Positions 47,384 to 59,844 are shown, counted from the stretch's first letter. The stretch: 64,000 nt of DNA from Ruminococcus sp. NK3A76 (GCF_000686125.1 NZ_JMMA01000002.1:2914001-2978000), one strand, 5' to 3'. The notes: a model not told the origin generated them from the letters alone. Program-made: numbers and translations.

Positions 47384-48473
47384 ATGAAAGCAAAAAGATT
47401 TATAGCAGCAGTTATGACATCGGTCCTGGCATTCGGTACAGTGCTTCACGCAAGCGCTATGACAGAACTTACAATGAGCAGCGTTGCACACAAATTCGAT
47501 ATTGGTTCAGATGAAGCAGGCGGCTCGGGAGTTGAAAAAGACGACGAGAGCGGCAGAGGCCAGAACTGGATAAAGGTCATACAGCCATTTAACGAGGCAA
47601 AACCTCACCGAAGAGTTTGCAGACCCCGATGTGGCGGCCGTTGCGGTCACTTTTGAGATATCAAACTGGTCGGGCAAGGAATTTAAGGCAATACCGCACG
47701 ACCATTGTGCGTCAGACACGCAGTCGGATTTTTTGTCAGATTGCCCAAATTAACCGCAGGAATACTATCGTATATTCCGTATACTAAAGTATGCGGAGGT
47801 GAATTTGGGTGATATGACGGAAAATCTGCAAGTGTATGGCGTACAAAGGCTTGTGCCGGTGGTCGTGCGGTATTGCCTTAATGTCGGCTGGGGTGCGCTG
47901 ATAACATACTACGACGAGTCGGGTAACTGGTACGGCTTTGACGATTTCAAGGGCATTTCCGACTACGTTATAAATGCAGAGGGCGAGTATACCTGCGTGT
48001 GCGATCTCGGCTCGCTCTGCATCAAAGAGAACCAGCCCTACGGCATATCGTATCTTCAGGCGCTCGAAATGGTGATCGACGGCGTTGACGAGGGCGACAA
48101 GACAAACATTGAAGTCAAGGGCGTAAGAGCCTACTACAACGGCGAAGCAATAGAAGACGCAGTAATGCCCGACGGCACAAAAATACCGATAGCAACAGCC
48201 GCACTTATAGTTGAGGGCGATGAGAGTTCAGACGATGCTTCTTCCTTAGACAGCTCGCAGCAGGACAGCAGGACAGCAGAAAGCACCACCGAAAGCAGCG
48301 CACCCGACAGTTTATCGGCAGCAGACAACTCTTCCGTTGCCGAAAGCTCAAAGACAGACGGATCATCAAAGAAAGAAAGCGACAGCAGCTCGTCAATGCC
48401 GGCTATACTGACAGCGGCAGGTGCAGCGGTGTTTGTTGCAATTATTGCAGTTATCATAAAGAAAAAGAAATAA
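47384..48473 (+). pseudogene. Secreted, membrane-anchored protein gene broken by a frameshift and MITE copy f
   Basis: The start at 47384 follows GGAGG. The reading frame gives a signal peptide (about 1-30; MKAKRFIAAVMTSVLAFG). It goes out of frame near 47604, after which the protein continues in another frame (LTEEFADPDVAAVAV, then TFEISNWSGKEF) until the 195-bp insertion. Removing the insertion and one TTAA joins GKEF directly to NVGWGALITYYDESGNWY in frame. The C-terminal part has a Ser-rich stretch and a membrane anchor (AILTAAGAAVFVAIIAVIIKKKK). No known enzyme domain; possibly a carbohydrate-binding surface protein from its place before lacZ. Two independent lesions make a full product impossible. 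Confidence 0.88.
47687..47877 (+). repeat. MITE-like element, copy f (191 bp) inside a gene
   Basis: The ends are GGCAATACCGCAC / GTGCGGTATTGCC, flanked by TTAA (47683-47686, 47878-47881). Element plus one TTAA is 195 bp, a multiple of three, but it introduces a stop codon. Confidence 0.92.
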
Positions 48474-51467
<2,994 letters not shown>

Positions 51468-51475
51468 GGAGCGAA

Positions 51476-53415
51476 ATGAAGATAAGGCCATTACTTCTTG
51501 CAGCGGCTATGCTGCTCTTTACAGGCTGCGGCGCAAATGACAGCAGCTCGCAGCAGGATATCCCGAAGGCTGAGGAAAACAAGCTCACCGCTCTTGAAGC
51601 GACAAAGCTCATGGGCAACGGCATAAACTTAGGCAATACGATGGAGGCCTACGGACACGAGATGTTTATCAACGACCCCGATGCCGATCCGACAGACTAT
51701 GAAAGCCTGTGGGGTATGCCATACACAAATCAGCTCGTCATAGACGGCATGAAGGCTTCGGGCTTTAAGGCAACACCACACGAAGATTGTGCGCAAATTG
51801 CGCAGTCAGCTTTTTCGTCAGATTGCACAGATTTTCCGAAGGAATACTACCGTATTTCAAGGAAAAAATGTGTAATATGATGGAAAAGATGCAAGTAAGT
51901 TGCGTACAAAGCCTTCTGGCGGTCTTTGTGCGGTGTTGCCTTAACACTTTGCGAATACCTATTGCGTGGACAAACGGCATGAAATACGAAGAGGGCGACT
52001 ATACGATAGACGAGCGCCTTTTCAAGCGTATCGAAGAGGTAGTCGGCTATGCCGAAAAGAACGATATGTATGTTATCATCAACGACCACTGGGACGGCGG
52101 CTGGTGGGCAAAGTTCGGCTCGGCATCGGAAGAGACACAAAAACAGGCTATGGATATGTACACATCAATGTGGACACAGATAGCCGAGCGTTTTCGTGAC
52201 CATAACTACAAGCTCATATTTGAATCCGCAAACGAGGAGCTTGGCGACTGCCTGAATAACAAAGAACTCTGCGAGGATTCGGGCACGCTCTCAGAGGACG
52301 AGGTATATGAAAAGATATATGAGATAAACAGCGCCTTTGTAAAGACCGTGCGCTCGACAGGCGGTAACAACGAGCAGCGTTTTCTGCTCATTGCAGGCTA
52401 CAACACTGACTTTGACCACACCTGCGATGACAGATACAAAATGCCCGAAGACACAGCAGACAGCAAGCTGATGATATCGGTGCACTACTACGGCCCGTGG
52501 GATTACTGCGGAACAAAGGCGGTCAACTCGTGGGGCTCGCCCATACAGTACGAGGAGCAGAACGAAACGCTCAAACGAATGACCAAGTTCACCGAAAAAG
52601 GCTGCGGCGTTGTAATAGGCGAATACGGTGTTCTCACAGACAGCAAGCCGGAACCCAAGCCCGACACAGATATCTACTACACAAACTTCCTGGACAACTG
52701 CGACCTTTACAACTACTGCCCCGTGCTGTGGGACTGCAACGGCATATATGTACGGCGTGAGGGAAAGATAGCAGACGAAACTATCGCAAAGCTCTTCCTT
52801 GACAGGAGCTTATCGGCATACTCATCGCTTACCGATGAGCAGATAAAACAAAATGCCGAAAAGAGCATGGCACAGTCGCTTGAAAATGCGCAAAACAGAA
52901 TGTCTGATGACGGCGATATCCCCGTAAGCGATGACACGGCAGTTGCTTGGATAATGTATCAGAGCAGCGACTACTCCGTTTCCTACTGCGTAGGCGATAT
53001 TTACGACCCGACAAACAAGACCGTCGGCGTAAAGGCTAAAAACGCCCTTATAACAGGAAAGGGGAGATATACCGTCAGCCTTGACCTCACAAAAGCTGGC
53101 GGGGGGAACGGTGTAAACTTCTCGGCACTCGGCATATACAACGGCGAGGAGTTTTACAAGGACTATGTTATAACCCTCAAAGACTTCAAAGTAAACGGCG
53201 AGAGCATAGCCCTTGACGGCAAGGGCTACACCTGCACTGACGACGGGAGCTGCACAAGAATGAACCTCTGCAACGGCTGGGTGACAAGCGTTCCGAAAGA
53301 CATAAGAATAAACGACGGCACCCCCGAAGAAGCTTCAGCACAGATATGGAAGACAACTGAAAAAGACAAGATAGAAACAATCGAGATAACCTTTGATTAT
53401 GAGCCTAAGGCTTAA
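51476..53415 (+). pseudogene. GH5 glucanase lipoprotein gene interrupted by MITE copy g
   Basis: The N-terminal part (51476-51768) encodes a lipoprotein signal (MLLFTGC) and the start of a GH5 barrel (MGNGINLGNTMEAYG). The frame is lost at the 176-bp insertion (element plus one TTAA; not a multiple of three) and stops at 51880. Removing it restores GF-N-TLRIPIAWTNG in frame, the usual GH5 beta-2 strand. The 3' part has FESANEELGD (acid/base Glu), VIGEYGVLTD (nucleophile Glu) and a C-terminal beta-rich, CBM-like domain (about 400-540 of the 3' frame). The stop codon lies in the TTAA flanking copy h. A TTG start inside the element could express a truncated, inactive barrel. Confidence 0.92.
51769..51940 (+). 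repeat. MITE-like element, copy g (172 bp) inside the GH5 gene
   Basis: Standard ends with one change (ACACCACAC), flanked by TTAA (51765-51768, 51941-51944). It is nearly identical to the other 172-bp copies, so the insertion looks recent. Confidence 0.94.
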
Positions 53416-53587
53416 GGCAACACCGCACGAAGATTGTGCGCAAATTGCGCAGTCAGCTTTTTCGTCAGATTGCACAGATTTTCCGAAGGAACACTACCGT
53501 ATTTCAAGGAAAAAATGTGTAATATGACGGAAAAGATGCAAGTAAGTTGCGTACAAAGCCTTCAGGCGGTCTTTGTGCGGTGTTGCC
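53416..53587 (+). repeat. MITE-like element, copy h (172 bp) at a gene junction
   Basis: Standard ends, TTAA on both sides (53412-53415, 53588-53591). The left side is the end of the GH5 gene and the right side is the middle of a GGDEF gene, so it marks a deletion or rearrangement joint. Confidence 0.92.
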
Positions 53588-54025
53588 TTAAAAATAGCAG
53601 GCAGGGCGGCTTTTCTCAGGCAGACAGAGCTTATGACAGGGCAGCCCAAACAGCCGCTCACCGTTGTGCTGCTCGACCTTGACGGGCTCAAATACATCAA
53701 CGATACCTTCGGGCATCTTGAAGGCGACTACGCAATATCAGCCGCCGCAGGCTGTCTGCACAGGGTATGCAGCGACGGGATATGCACTCGCTACGGCGGT
53801 GATGAATTCGTTGCCCTGTTAAAAGGCGAGGCCGACTGCGAGAACCTGCGCCGGGCACTCGCAGAGCAGCTCGATGCCTGCAACTCGGGCTCGGGCAAGC
53901 CGTACACCATATCTGCAAGCATCGGCATATACACAGGTACCGGCGAGAGCATAGATGTAATGATCTCCAAAGCTGACGAGATAATGTATGAGGAAAAATC
54001 ACACAAGCCGAACAGGCGGAGATGA
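53588..54025 (+). pseudogene. GGDEF (diguanylate cyclase) domain remnant, 5' end lost
   Basis: The frame encodes AGRAAFLRQTEL, then TVVLLDLDGLKYINDTFGHLEGD, RYGGDEFVALLKGE and a normal GGDEF end (SASIGIYTGTGES). The start of the domain (the D-x-LTGL-x-NR region) and any sensor domain are missing at the MITE copy h boundary. The GGDEF signature itself is intact, but there is no native start codon or ribosome site, so it is probably not made. It once encoded a c-di-GMP synthase. Confidence 0.88.
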
Positions 54026-54031
54026 AATAAA

Positions 54032-54150
54032 AAGCAGACCCACCACTCAAAGGTCAGCACCACGACCGACTATTATTCCCATATGCTCAAAGACGCAGAC
54101 GACATCTCGGCTGAGACAATAGCCGATGTTATGCTAAGGCACAAGGGGGG
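54032..54150 (+). pseudogene. Tyrosine integrase C-terminal remnant
   Basis: A short frame encodes HSKVSTTTDYYSHMLKDAD and then ISAETIADVMLRHKG. This is the end of a phage- or transposon-type tyrosine recombinase: 'H-S-x-x-T-T-x-x-Y-S-H' contains the nucleophile Tyr region. No catalytic Arg or upstream part remains. It lies 6 bases after the GGDEF remnant and marks a decayed mobile element. Confidence 0.7.
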
Positions 54151-54174
54151 CGTAACCCCCACCGACAAATATTT

Positions 54175-54214
54175 ACCGCCCGACAGAAATAATAGATCTG
54201 TCGGGCGGTATTTT
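54175..54214 (+). terminator. Terminator in the debris region
   Basis: ACCGCCCGACAGA and TCTGTCGGGCGGT, then ATTTTC. The 13-bp stem is identical to that at 44368. A small GGGGG/CCCCC hairpin lies just before it. Confidence 0.8.
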
Positions 54215-54375
54215 CTACATACAGCAATATAAATATTTAAAACCTCCAAAGTCCCTATCAGCGGCATCTGCCAAGAGCCAAAACCAAAAATAGTGTCCTA
54301 ATAGTGCCCTGAGGCCAGAAAAGCAGGCGGGAAACTATATGGATTTATGAAAGCATACATCATATTTAGAAAACA

Positions 54376-54575
54376 TTACTCCGCCCTCTGATATTTCGCT
54401 TTCAGCTCTGCCATGATCTGCCGGAAACTCGCCTGACGGCCGGCATATCGGTCGAGGTTGCGTTTGCTTGCTTCGCTCAGTGTGAGCCCCTCGACGCCCA
54501 TGTTCCGGCAACGCTTTGGATCATCTTTTTGTGTTGTTCAGGGCTTACAGGGGTTATCTGTGCTTGTGTTTTCAT
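54376..54575 (-). pseudogene. VbhA-like antitoxin gene remnant with frameshift
   Basis: On the minus strand the gene starts MKTQAQITPVSPEQHKKMIQ. It loses frame near 54,505 and continues in another frame as VEGLTLSEASKRNLDRYAG, then QASFRQIMAELKAKYQRAE and a stop. The second part resembles the small VbhA-type antitoxins of FIC toxins (V-E-G-L-x-L-S-E ... I-x-E-L-x-x-K-Y). No toxin gene is next to it. The 200-bp length is not a multiple of three, so it is inactive. Between 54215 and 54375 I see nothing. Confidence 0.7.
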
Positions 54576-54639
54576 ATTCATACACCCTGTTTGGTTTTTG
54601 TGGTTTTGAAATAATTATACTGCCTTAATAAACAAGCAA

Positions 54640-54668
54640 TTGAAACTTTCGGGAATTTGTGCTATACT
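54640..54668 (+). promoter_or_regulatory. Sigma-A promoter for the second clostripain-like gene
   Basis: TTGAAA (54640-54645) and TATACT (54663-54668), 17-bp spacer. Confidence 0.75.
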
Positions 54669-54706
54669 TTATAGGATAAAGATCATTGCAAAGAGAAGGC
54701 ACTTTA

Positions 54707-56695
54707 ATGAAGTATAGATCATTAGCATTGACTCTGACCCTTGCGCTTCTGACAGCTCCGCTGGCAGGCTGCAACGGAAAGTCATCAAGATCGGAGACGG
54801 TTTCAGGCAAGATTAATACATCACAAACGGAAAGTCAGCCTGCTTCTGAAAAGCTCGAGGACAGCACTCTGTTCATCTATATGTGCGGCTCAAATCTTGA
54901 AACAAAAAAGGGGCTTGCAGGAAAGAATATTGATGAGATACTTTCCGCCGATATAAGCGAAGATCTGAATATCGTTATAGAGACAGGCGGTGCGCTTGAA
55001 TGGCAGTCTTACGGTATTGACAGCAGCGTTCTTTCAAGGTATGAGGTAGTTGACGGGCAGCTCTCTCTTGTTGAAACGCTTGACGGGGCAAGCATGGGCA
55101 ATGAAAGCACGCTTTCCGGTTTTCTTGTCTGGGGGCAGGAAAACTATCCAAGTGAGCATAATATGTTTATATTCTGGGATCACGGTGCAGGACCGACAGA
55201 AGGTGTCTGCTTTGATGAAAAATATGATTATGATTCCCTAACGCTTCCTGAATTATCATCAGCCTTTGAAAATGCAGGGCTTTCAAAGAGATTTGACATC
55301 ATCGGCTTTGATGCCTGCCTTATGGCATCTATTGAGACCGCCGCCATTGTCAAGGACTATGCCGATTTTATGATAGCATCGGAAGAGATAGAGCCCTCGG
55401 GCGGCTGGGATTACAAGGCTCTTATCGAAGCCCTGGGTTCGGATAAGGAAAGCCTTGAGATCGGCAAAAAGGTCTGCGATTCATATATGGAAAAATGCAA
55501 AGCAAACGGCAAGGAGCTGCTCTCGACGCTGTCGGTATTTGACCTGTCCTTTACAGACGATATGCTGAAACAGCTCGAATTTACAACACAAAGTCTTATT
55601 GAGGATAGAACAGGCACTTCACACTTTTCGAGCGTTCTTGCGGCAATGAGAAAGAGTGAGAAATTCGGCGGTTCAAATTCATATCAGGGAAGCTCGAACC
55701 TTATTGACCTTGTCAACTTTGTAGCTAATGTCACTGAATATGAATCGACCAATGCCACTGATGTTTTTATCACTGCAAGTCAGTTTATTCCATATACCGT
55801 AAACGGCGGAACAAGAAAAACAAGGGGAGTATCATTCTTTTATCCGCTGGTCTATGACAGGCAGGCGATAGCTGACTATATTTCCGTAGGTATAAGTGAG
55901 GATTACAATAGCTTTCTTACAAGATACTTTTTAAATGCTCCGGATACGACAATAGAATATGCCGATAAAGGCAGCATAGCTGATGACGGAGCATTTTCCG
56001 TAGCTCTTACACCCGAGAGCATTTCATACATAAGCTCTGTTGATTTTATTCTTTCACATACAGATGATGACGGCACACAGCACATAGTATGCACAGATAA
56101 TAATATTGACAAGAACTGGGAAAACCTTGTATTCAAAAGCAATTTCCGAGGTGTAGATCTTGCGCTTGACGGACACAGGCTGTTTTACTCCTCTTTAAGC
56201 GACAACGGTGAATACATAAGCTTCTCCTCTCCTGTATTGGTAAACGGCGAGCATACTGATCTTCTGTTTACATTTGTCATCAATGAAGAATACTTAAACG
56301 GCGGCTATTATGAGATCCTTGGAACTTGGGACGGCTATGATGAAAACGGTCTGCCCGACACGGATATCAAGCCCCTTAAACAGGGCGACAAAATACAGGT
56401 AGTGACTGATGTTACTATGGAAAAAGGTATGCCGAAGGAGCACTACGGCAAGGAATTTACAATAGGTGAAAACGGCGGCGAAATAAGAGAGCAGCCCCTT
56501 GAAGAAAAACAGTATCAGTACACCTATGTAATGACGGATATTTTCGGTTACACTTTTATTTCCAATATGGCGACATTTGAGATGACTGTGAGCTATGATG
56601 AGCTTTCGAAAGATCCCCTGCCCGACGGGAGCTATGCCGCAAAGGTGATCGACATAAGCCCCAACACAATACAATATGAAGCAGGAAGCTATTGA
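54707..56695 (+). CDS. Clostripain-family (C11) protease, lipoprotein
   Basis: The 662-aa product has a lipoprotein signal (LAGC, Cys22) and a C11 peptidase domain (about 50-400) with catalytic His159 in FWDHGAG and Cys204 in FDACLMASIE. The C-terminal half is a beta-rich region similar to that of the 34,274 protein. It is shorter than its homologue because the acidic tail is absent and the spacer is short. GAAGG lies before ATG 54707; an in-frame TTG at 54686 would shift the signal peptide and is unlikely. Its base composition is more AT-rich than that of its neighbours, which may mean a different history. It has its own promoter and terminator. Confidence 0.92.
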   Translation: MKYRSLALTLTLALLTAPLAGCNGKSSRSETVSGKINTSQTESQPASEKLEDSTLFIYMCGSNLETKKGLAGKNIDEILSADISEDLNIVIETGGALEWQSYGIDSSVLSRYEVVDGQLSLVETLDGASMGNESTLSGFLVWGQENYPSEHNMFIFWDHGAGPTEGVCFDEKYDYDSLTLPELSSAFENAGLSKRFDIIGFDACLMASIETAAIVKDYADFMIASEEIEPSGGWDYKALIEALGSDKESLEIGKKVCDSYMEKCKANGKELLSTLSVFDLSFTDDMLKQLEFTTQSLIEDRTGTSHFSSVLAAMRKSEKFGGSNSYQGSSNLIDLVNFVANVTEYESTNATDVFITASQFIPYTVNGGTRKTRGVSFFYPLVYDRQAIADYISVGISEDYNSFLTRYFLNAPDTTIEYADKGSIADDGAFSVALTPESISYISSVDFILSHTDDDGTQHIVCTDNNIDKNWENLVFKSNFRGVDLALDGHRLFYSSLSDNGEYISFSSPVLVNGEHTDLLFTFVINEEYLNGGYYEILGTWDGYDENGLPDTDIKPLKQGDKIQVVTDVTMEKGMPKEHYGKEFTIGENGGEIREQPLEEKQYQYTYVMTDIFGYTFISNMATFEMTVSYDELSKDPLPDGSYAAKVIDISPNTIQYEAGSY

Positions 56696-56702
56696 CAACA
56701 CA

Positions 56703-56742
56703 AAACTGCCCCTCCGCAGATATTTCTGCAGAGGGGCAGTTT
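56703..56742 (+). terminator. Terminator of the second clostripain-like gene
   Basis: AAACTGCCCCTC-x-GCAGA and TCTGC-x-GAGGGGCAGTTT form an 18-bp stem with one mismatch and a four-base loop. Confidence 0.9.
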
Positions 56743-56765
56743 GTCGTAAATGACAGTTATTCTAA

Positions 56766-56937
56766 GGCAACACCGCACGAAGATTGTGCGCAAATTGCGC
56801 AGTCAGCTTTTTCGTCAGATTGCACAGATTTTCCGAAGGAATACTACCGTATTTCAAGGAAAAAATGTGTAATATGACGGAAAAGATGCAAGTAAGTTGC
56901 GTACAAAGCCTTCAGGCGGTCTTTGTGCGGTGTTGCC
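56766..56937 (+). repeat. MITE-like element, copy i (172 bp), mismatched flanks
   Basis: Standard ends, but CTAA on the left (56762-56765) and TTTA on the right (56938-56941). It is the only copy without a matching 4-bp duplication, so the two sides may come from different insertions. Confidence 0.9.
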
Positions 56938-57302
56938 TTTATGTAATAAGCCCCCGAAACAACAACACAAGCCTCCACGCCGTTTGAAGTGTCAAAAACT
57001 GCTGCAAGCTCCTTGTTTTTCTGATTCTCCCATTCCTTGTTGCCGTCGGCATTGATAACTTCAAGCGTCAGCTCATATACCCCTTCGGGGTGAGTGATGT
57101 GAAGCGCATCATTATCAGGTAGTGTGAACTTGCTGTAATCGGTGTCATACGCTGCATCTATCCCGTCAAGCATATGCTTGGCTGTCGTGTAGTCTGCAAG
57201 GTCTTTCTTAACCTCAGTAGTATTGTCTGTCACAAATGAGCAGGCACTAAGGCACAGAGCAGACAGGCATAAAAGAGCTGCCGCTATTCTCTCGGTCAAC
57301 AT
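56844..57302 (-). pseudogene. Lipoprotein gene truncated by MITE copy i
   Basis: The native part (57302 to about 56938) encodes a lipoprotein signal (LCLSALCLSAC) and about 100 further residues (HITHPEGVYELTLEVINADGN). The last 32 codons are MITE sequence, so the true C-terminus is lost. It has no family I recognise. The ribosome-site region is intact, so a truncated protein with a foreign tail may still be made. It lies downstream of, and on the same strand as, the 57,410-61,057 gene group and may have been its last member. Confidence 0.7.
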
Positions 57303-57409
57303 ACTATCACCCCTCTGCTATAAAAACGCACAGCCGCCCCGAAATGCGACAAGCCTGCCGAAAGATCGTTTATATGCACAAACAAGGTGCTTACTGTTTG
57401 TGCAGAGTG

Positions 57410-58657
57410 CTAAGTACCCATATCATCATATTTCACCTCATGCTCTCTGTCCTCCCCGATACCATTCCGCTCGTTGCCGTTTTTGTATAGTCTGCCTGAT
57501 TCTTTCTGATAGTAATAATAGTCCCCCGTTATCGCATCAACATAGAATTCGTCCTGTTCAAACGGGTCGACCATATACTGATAGCCGTCTCTGTCCGGAT
57601 TGGGAGCATCGCCTGCGCTTCCGAGTTTAAACGCCCACATCGGCGTATAGCTGCGCTCCTCTGTGTCATAATGCGTTATGCAGACGTATTTAAGCTCGCA
57701 CTCGGTAACGGTCACATCAAACTTCTGCGCAAGCACATCTGCGGCGAGCTTTTCCGCCTCGCTCAGCGGGATAATATTCTCGGCTTCCTTTTTGTCCTTT
57801 ATCTCGCAGCTGCGGTTTAGCGCTATATAAAACCTGTCTTTATGCCTTATCTCAAAAAACAGATATTTGCCCCAAGTATAATCATAATAGGGCGAAGCAT
57901 CGCCTACCTCACCAAGCCGCACACCCTCATAGGTGTTGTAGTATTTGAGCAGATAGGAATATTCATCAGCCTGCGTCGAATGTACTACCGCCGCCGCACA
58001 CAGCACGGGCTTATTCCCACCGAGATACTTGTCGGTTATTGTTGCAAGCCTGCTGTCGGTAAAGGCAACAGCATCGCTTAGACGATAATCCTCGCCGCCT
58101 ACGTTGTAGGAAATATCATCTGTTATCTCATCAGGGCGCAGCCGCTTGATTATTGCTGACCCCTCGCCCATAGGGTCTGCCTCACCCAGCCAGTCGATGA
58201 TACAGAAGGAATTGTCAAAAAACACCTCAACGCTCAGCTCGTTGTCTTTGCAATAATAAGCATCATACACCTTATCCGGATCTTGTATTGTTTCATAGTT
58301 GCTGTGTTCAGTCTTATTAAGCAGCATCCCGTCTATGTCCTTGTTAAAAAACAGCTTTAAAATGTCAACGCCCTCGCTTCTGAGTGTATCAAGCCCCTTG
58401 CTGCTGTCACAAAGAGCCGTAATATCAAGCCGCTCATACACCTTATCAAAGCCGCTGACTTCGCAGTCGAATTTCAGGTTATCATATGTGCCGAATTTGT
58501 AGTCCTTAAGCTCCTCACGCGCCTGCTCGACAGGTACAGCTTTGGCACTTATATTATCATTCTTGTGCAAGAGCTTATAGCCCGTAAACACCACCGCTGC
58601 CGCAGCTAATATGGCGGCGGAGAGTTTTATTATGCTGCTTTTTTTCATGGCTGTCAT
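57410..58657 (-). CDS. Membrane-anchored extracytoplasmic protein, paralogue A
   Basis: The 415-aa product has one N-terminal membrane segment (about 5-25), then an extracytoplasmic region beginning VEQAREELKDYKFGTYDNL that resembles the product of the next gene upstream (VEQAREELNDFSFSDYENL). Both end with a similar block (KYVCITHYDT, YTPMWAFKL, then DAITGDYYYY). The family is unknown to me. It is the last of four genes behind a sigma factor, suggesting an envelope protein of that regulon. The downstream GCACAAAC/GTTTGTGC hairpin (57375-57404) may be a weak terminator. Confidence 0.75.
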   Translation of the reverse strand: MTAMKKSSIIKLSAAILAAAAVVFTGYKLLHKNDNISAKAVPVEQAREELKDYKFGTYDNLKFDCEVSGFDKVYERLDITALCDSSKGLDTLRSEGVDILKLFFNKDIDGMLLNKTEHSNYETIQDPDKVYDAYYCKDNELSVEVFFDNSFCIIDWLGEADPMGEGSAIIKRLRPDEITDDISYNVGGEDYRLSDAVAFTDSRLATITDKYLGGNKPVLCAAAVVHSTQADEYSYLLKYYNTYEGVRLGEVGDASPYYDYTWGKYLFFEIRHKDRFYIALNRSCEIKDKKEAENIIPLSEAEKLAADVLAQKFDVTVTECELKYVCITHYDTEERSYTPMWAFKLGSAGDAPNPDRDGYQYMVDPFEQDEFYVDAITGDYYYYQKESGRLYKNGNERNGIGEDREHEVKYDDMGT

Positions 58658-58660
58658 TCC

Positions 58661-59752
58661 TTATTCGTTCTTATATTCTTCAAACGTATCATCCTTGTTG
58701 TTACTCAGATATACATCACCTGACTGAGCATCGACAAAGGCAGTTGTCTTTGGGAAATATTCAGTATCATTTCCGTTAAATTCATCAAGAGTAAAGCACC
58801 ACATAGGAACATATCTGAGTTCAGTCTCACCCTGACAGGTTTTACAAACATATTTCAGACCGACCTCCGTGACCTTGTATTTCAGATACGGAGCAAGTAT
58901 CTTAGATAAATTATCTGCCGCATCAGAAATACTGATAATATCGGATACCTCGTTAGTATCAATTATATTAAAGTAATAGCTGTTGCTTATTCTTATAATA
59001 TCTTCATTATCATCAACCAAAACATCAATAAAGCCGGGTCTGATAAAAGAGTCATCAGTACTCGGAAAACCGCTGTCATTGAATTCAAGCCCCTTAAAGG
59101 AGTGAATAAATCTAATGACTATAAACTCAAAGCCATCTGTGTTTTTAGCTTTCACGGCATATTTAGGTATTATTGTATCATCTTTGTTTATGTATTCCAA
59201 GTAATCTTCTTTAAGTATTTTACTGATTTTTGTTTCAAGCTCAGCAATATCTATCTGCTTGCCATTTAAAGAAACAGAACCCTCATCAAGAGAGAACCGA
59301 TCGTTCTTGTTAGCTGTGATCTCGGACTGATACATAATATCAGACAAAGAATTGTTCCACACATTAAAAGTCCCTGAGCCGTAATACTGAACACCGAATT
59401 CTTCATCGTCATATTCATACATATACCCATTGTCTTCGGGAATGCTTTTACTGTAATCTTTTTTTGAGAAAATACCGAGCAGCTCCATACATCTGCTTTT
59501 ATCACTTTCGGTCACGGTATTTCTTACTTCGGCACTTATTTCATATAATCTGTCGGTATCGAACAAGTCAACATCACACATAAAATCAAGGTTTTCATAA
59601 TCACTAAAGCTAAAGTCATTCAGTTCCTCCCTCGCCTGCTCTACCGAAACAAGTCCGGAATTATGCCGCGCATACAGCCTTACTCCGATGACTGCTGCAA
59701 TTGCCGCAGCAGTTGCCGTTATTGCGGCAATTATCACTTTCTTTTTGTTCAT
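58661..59752 (-). CDS. Membrane-anchored extracytoplasmic protein, paralogue B
   Basis: The 363-aa product starts at ATG 59752 behind GGGAG, although the frame runs on 17 codons further. It has an N-terminal membrane segment (about 4-24) and the same overall design as its neighbour, to which it is joined by only 3 bp. The shared end block reads KYVCKTCQGETELRYVPMWCFTL, then DAQSGDVYLS. It is more AT-rich than paralogue A. The pair is an old tandem duplication with unknown function. Confidence 0.75.
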   Translation of the reverse strand: MNKKKVIIAAITATAAAIAAVIGVRLYARHNSGLVSVEQAREELNDFSFSDYENLDFMCDVDLFDTDRLYEISAEVRNTVTESDKSRCMELLGIFSKKDYSKSIPEDNGYMYEYDDEEFGVQYYGSGTFNVWNNSLSDIMYQSEITANKNDRFSLDEGSVSLNGKQIDIAELETKISKILKEDYLEYINKDDTIIPKYAVKAKNTDGFEFIVIRFIHSFKGLEFNDSGFPSTDDSFIRPGFIDVLVDDNEDIIRISNSYYFNIIDTNEVSDIISISDAADNLSKILAPYLKYKVTEVGLKYVCKTCQGETELRYVPMWCFTLDEFNGNDTEYFPKTTAFVDAQSGDVYLSNNKDDTFEEYKNE

Positions 59753-59844
59753 TCTGTCTGTCTCCCGTTTCAAAAAAATTGTGCGGGGCATCACACCCCA
59801 CACAAATATAAACTGCTATTATCTCCCTTTTGTGAGAACTCTTT

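Noticed and set aside
51787-53415. Functional GH5 enzyme starting inside the MITE
   Set aside because: It would lack the signal peptide and the first barrel strands, so it would be neither secreted nor likely to fold.
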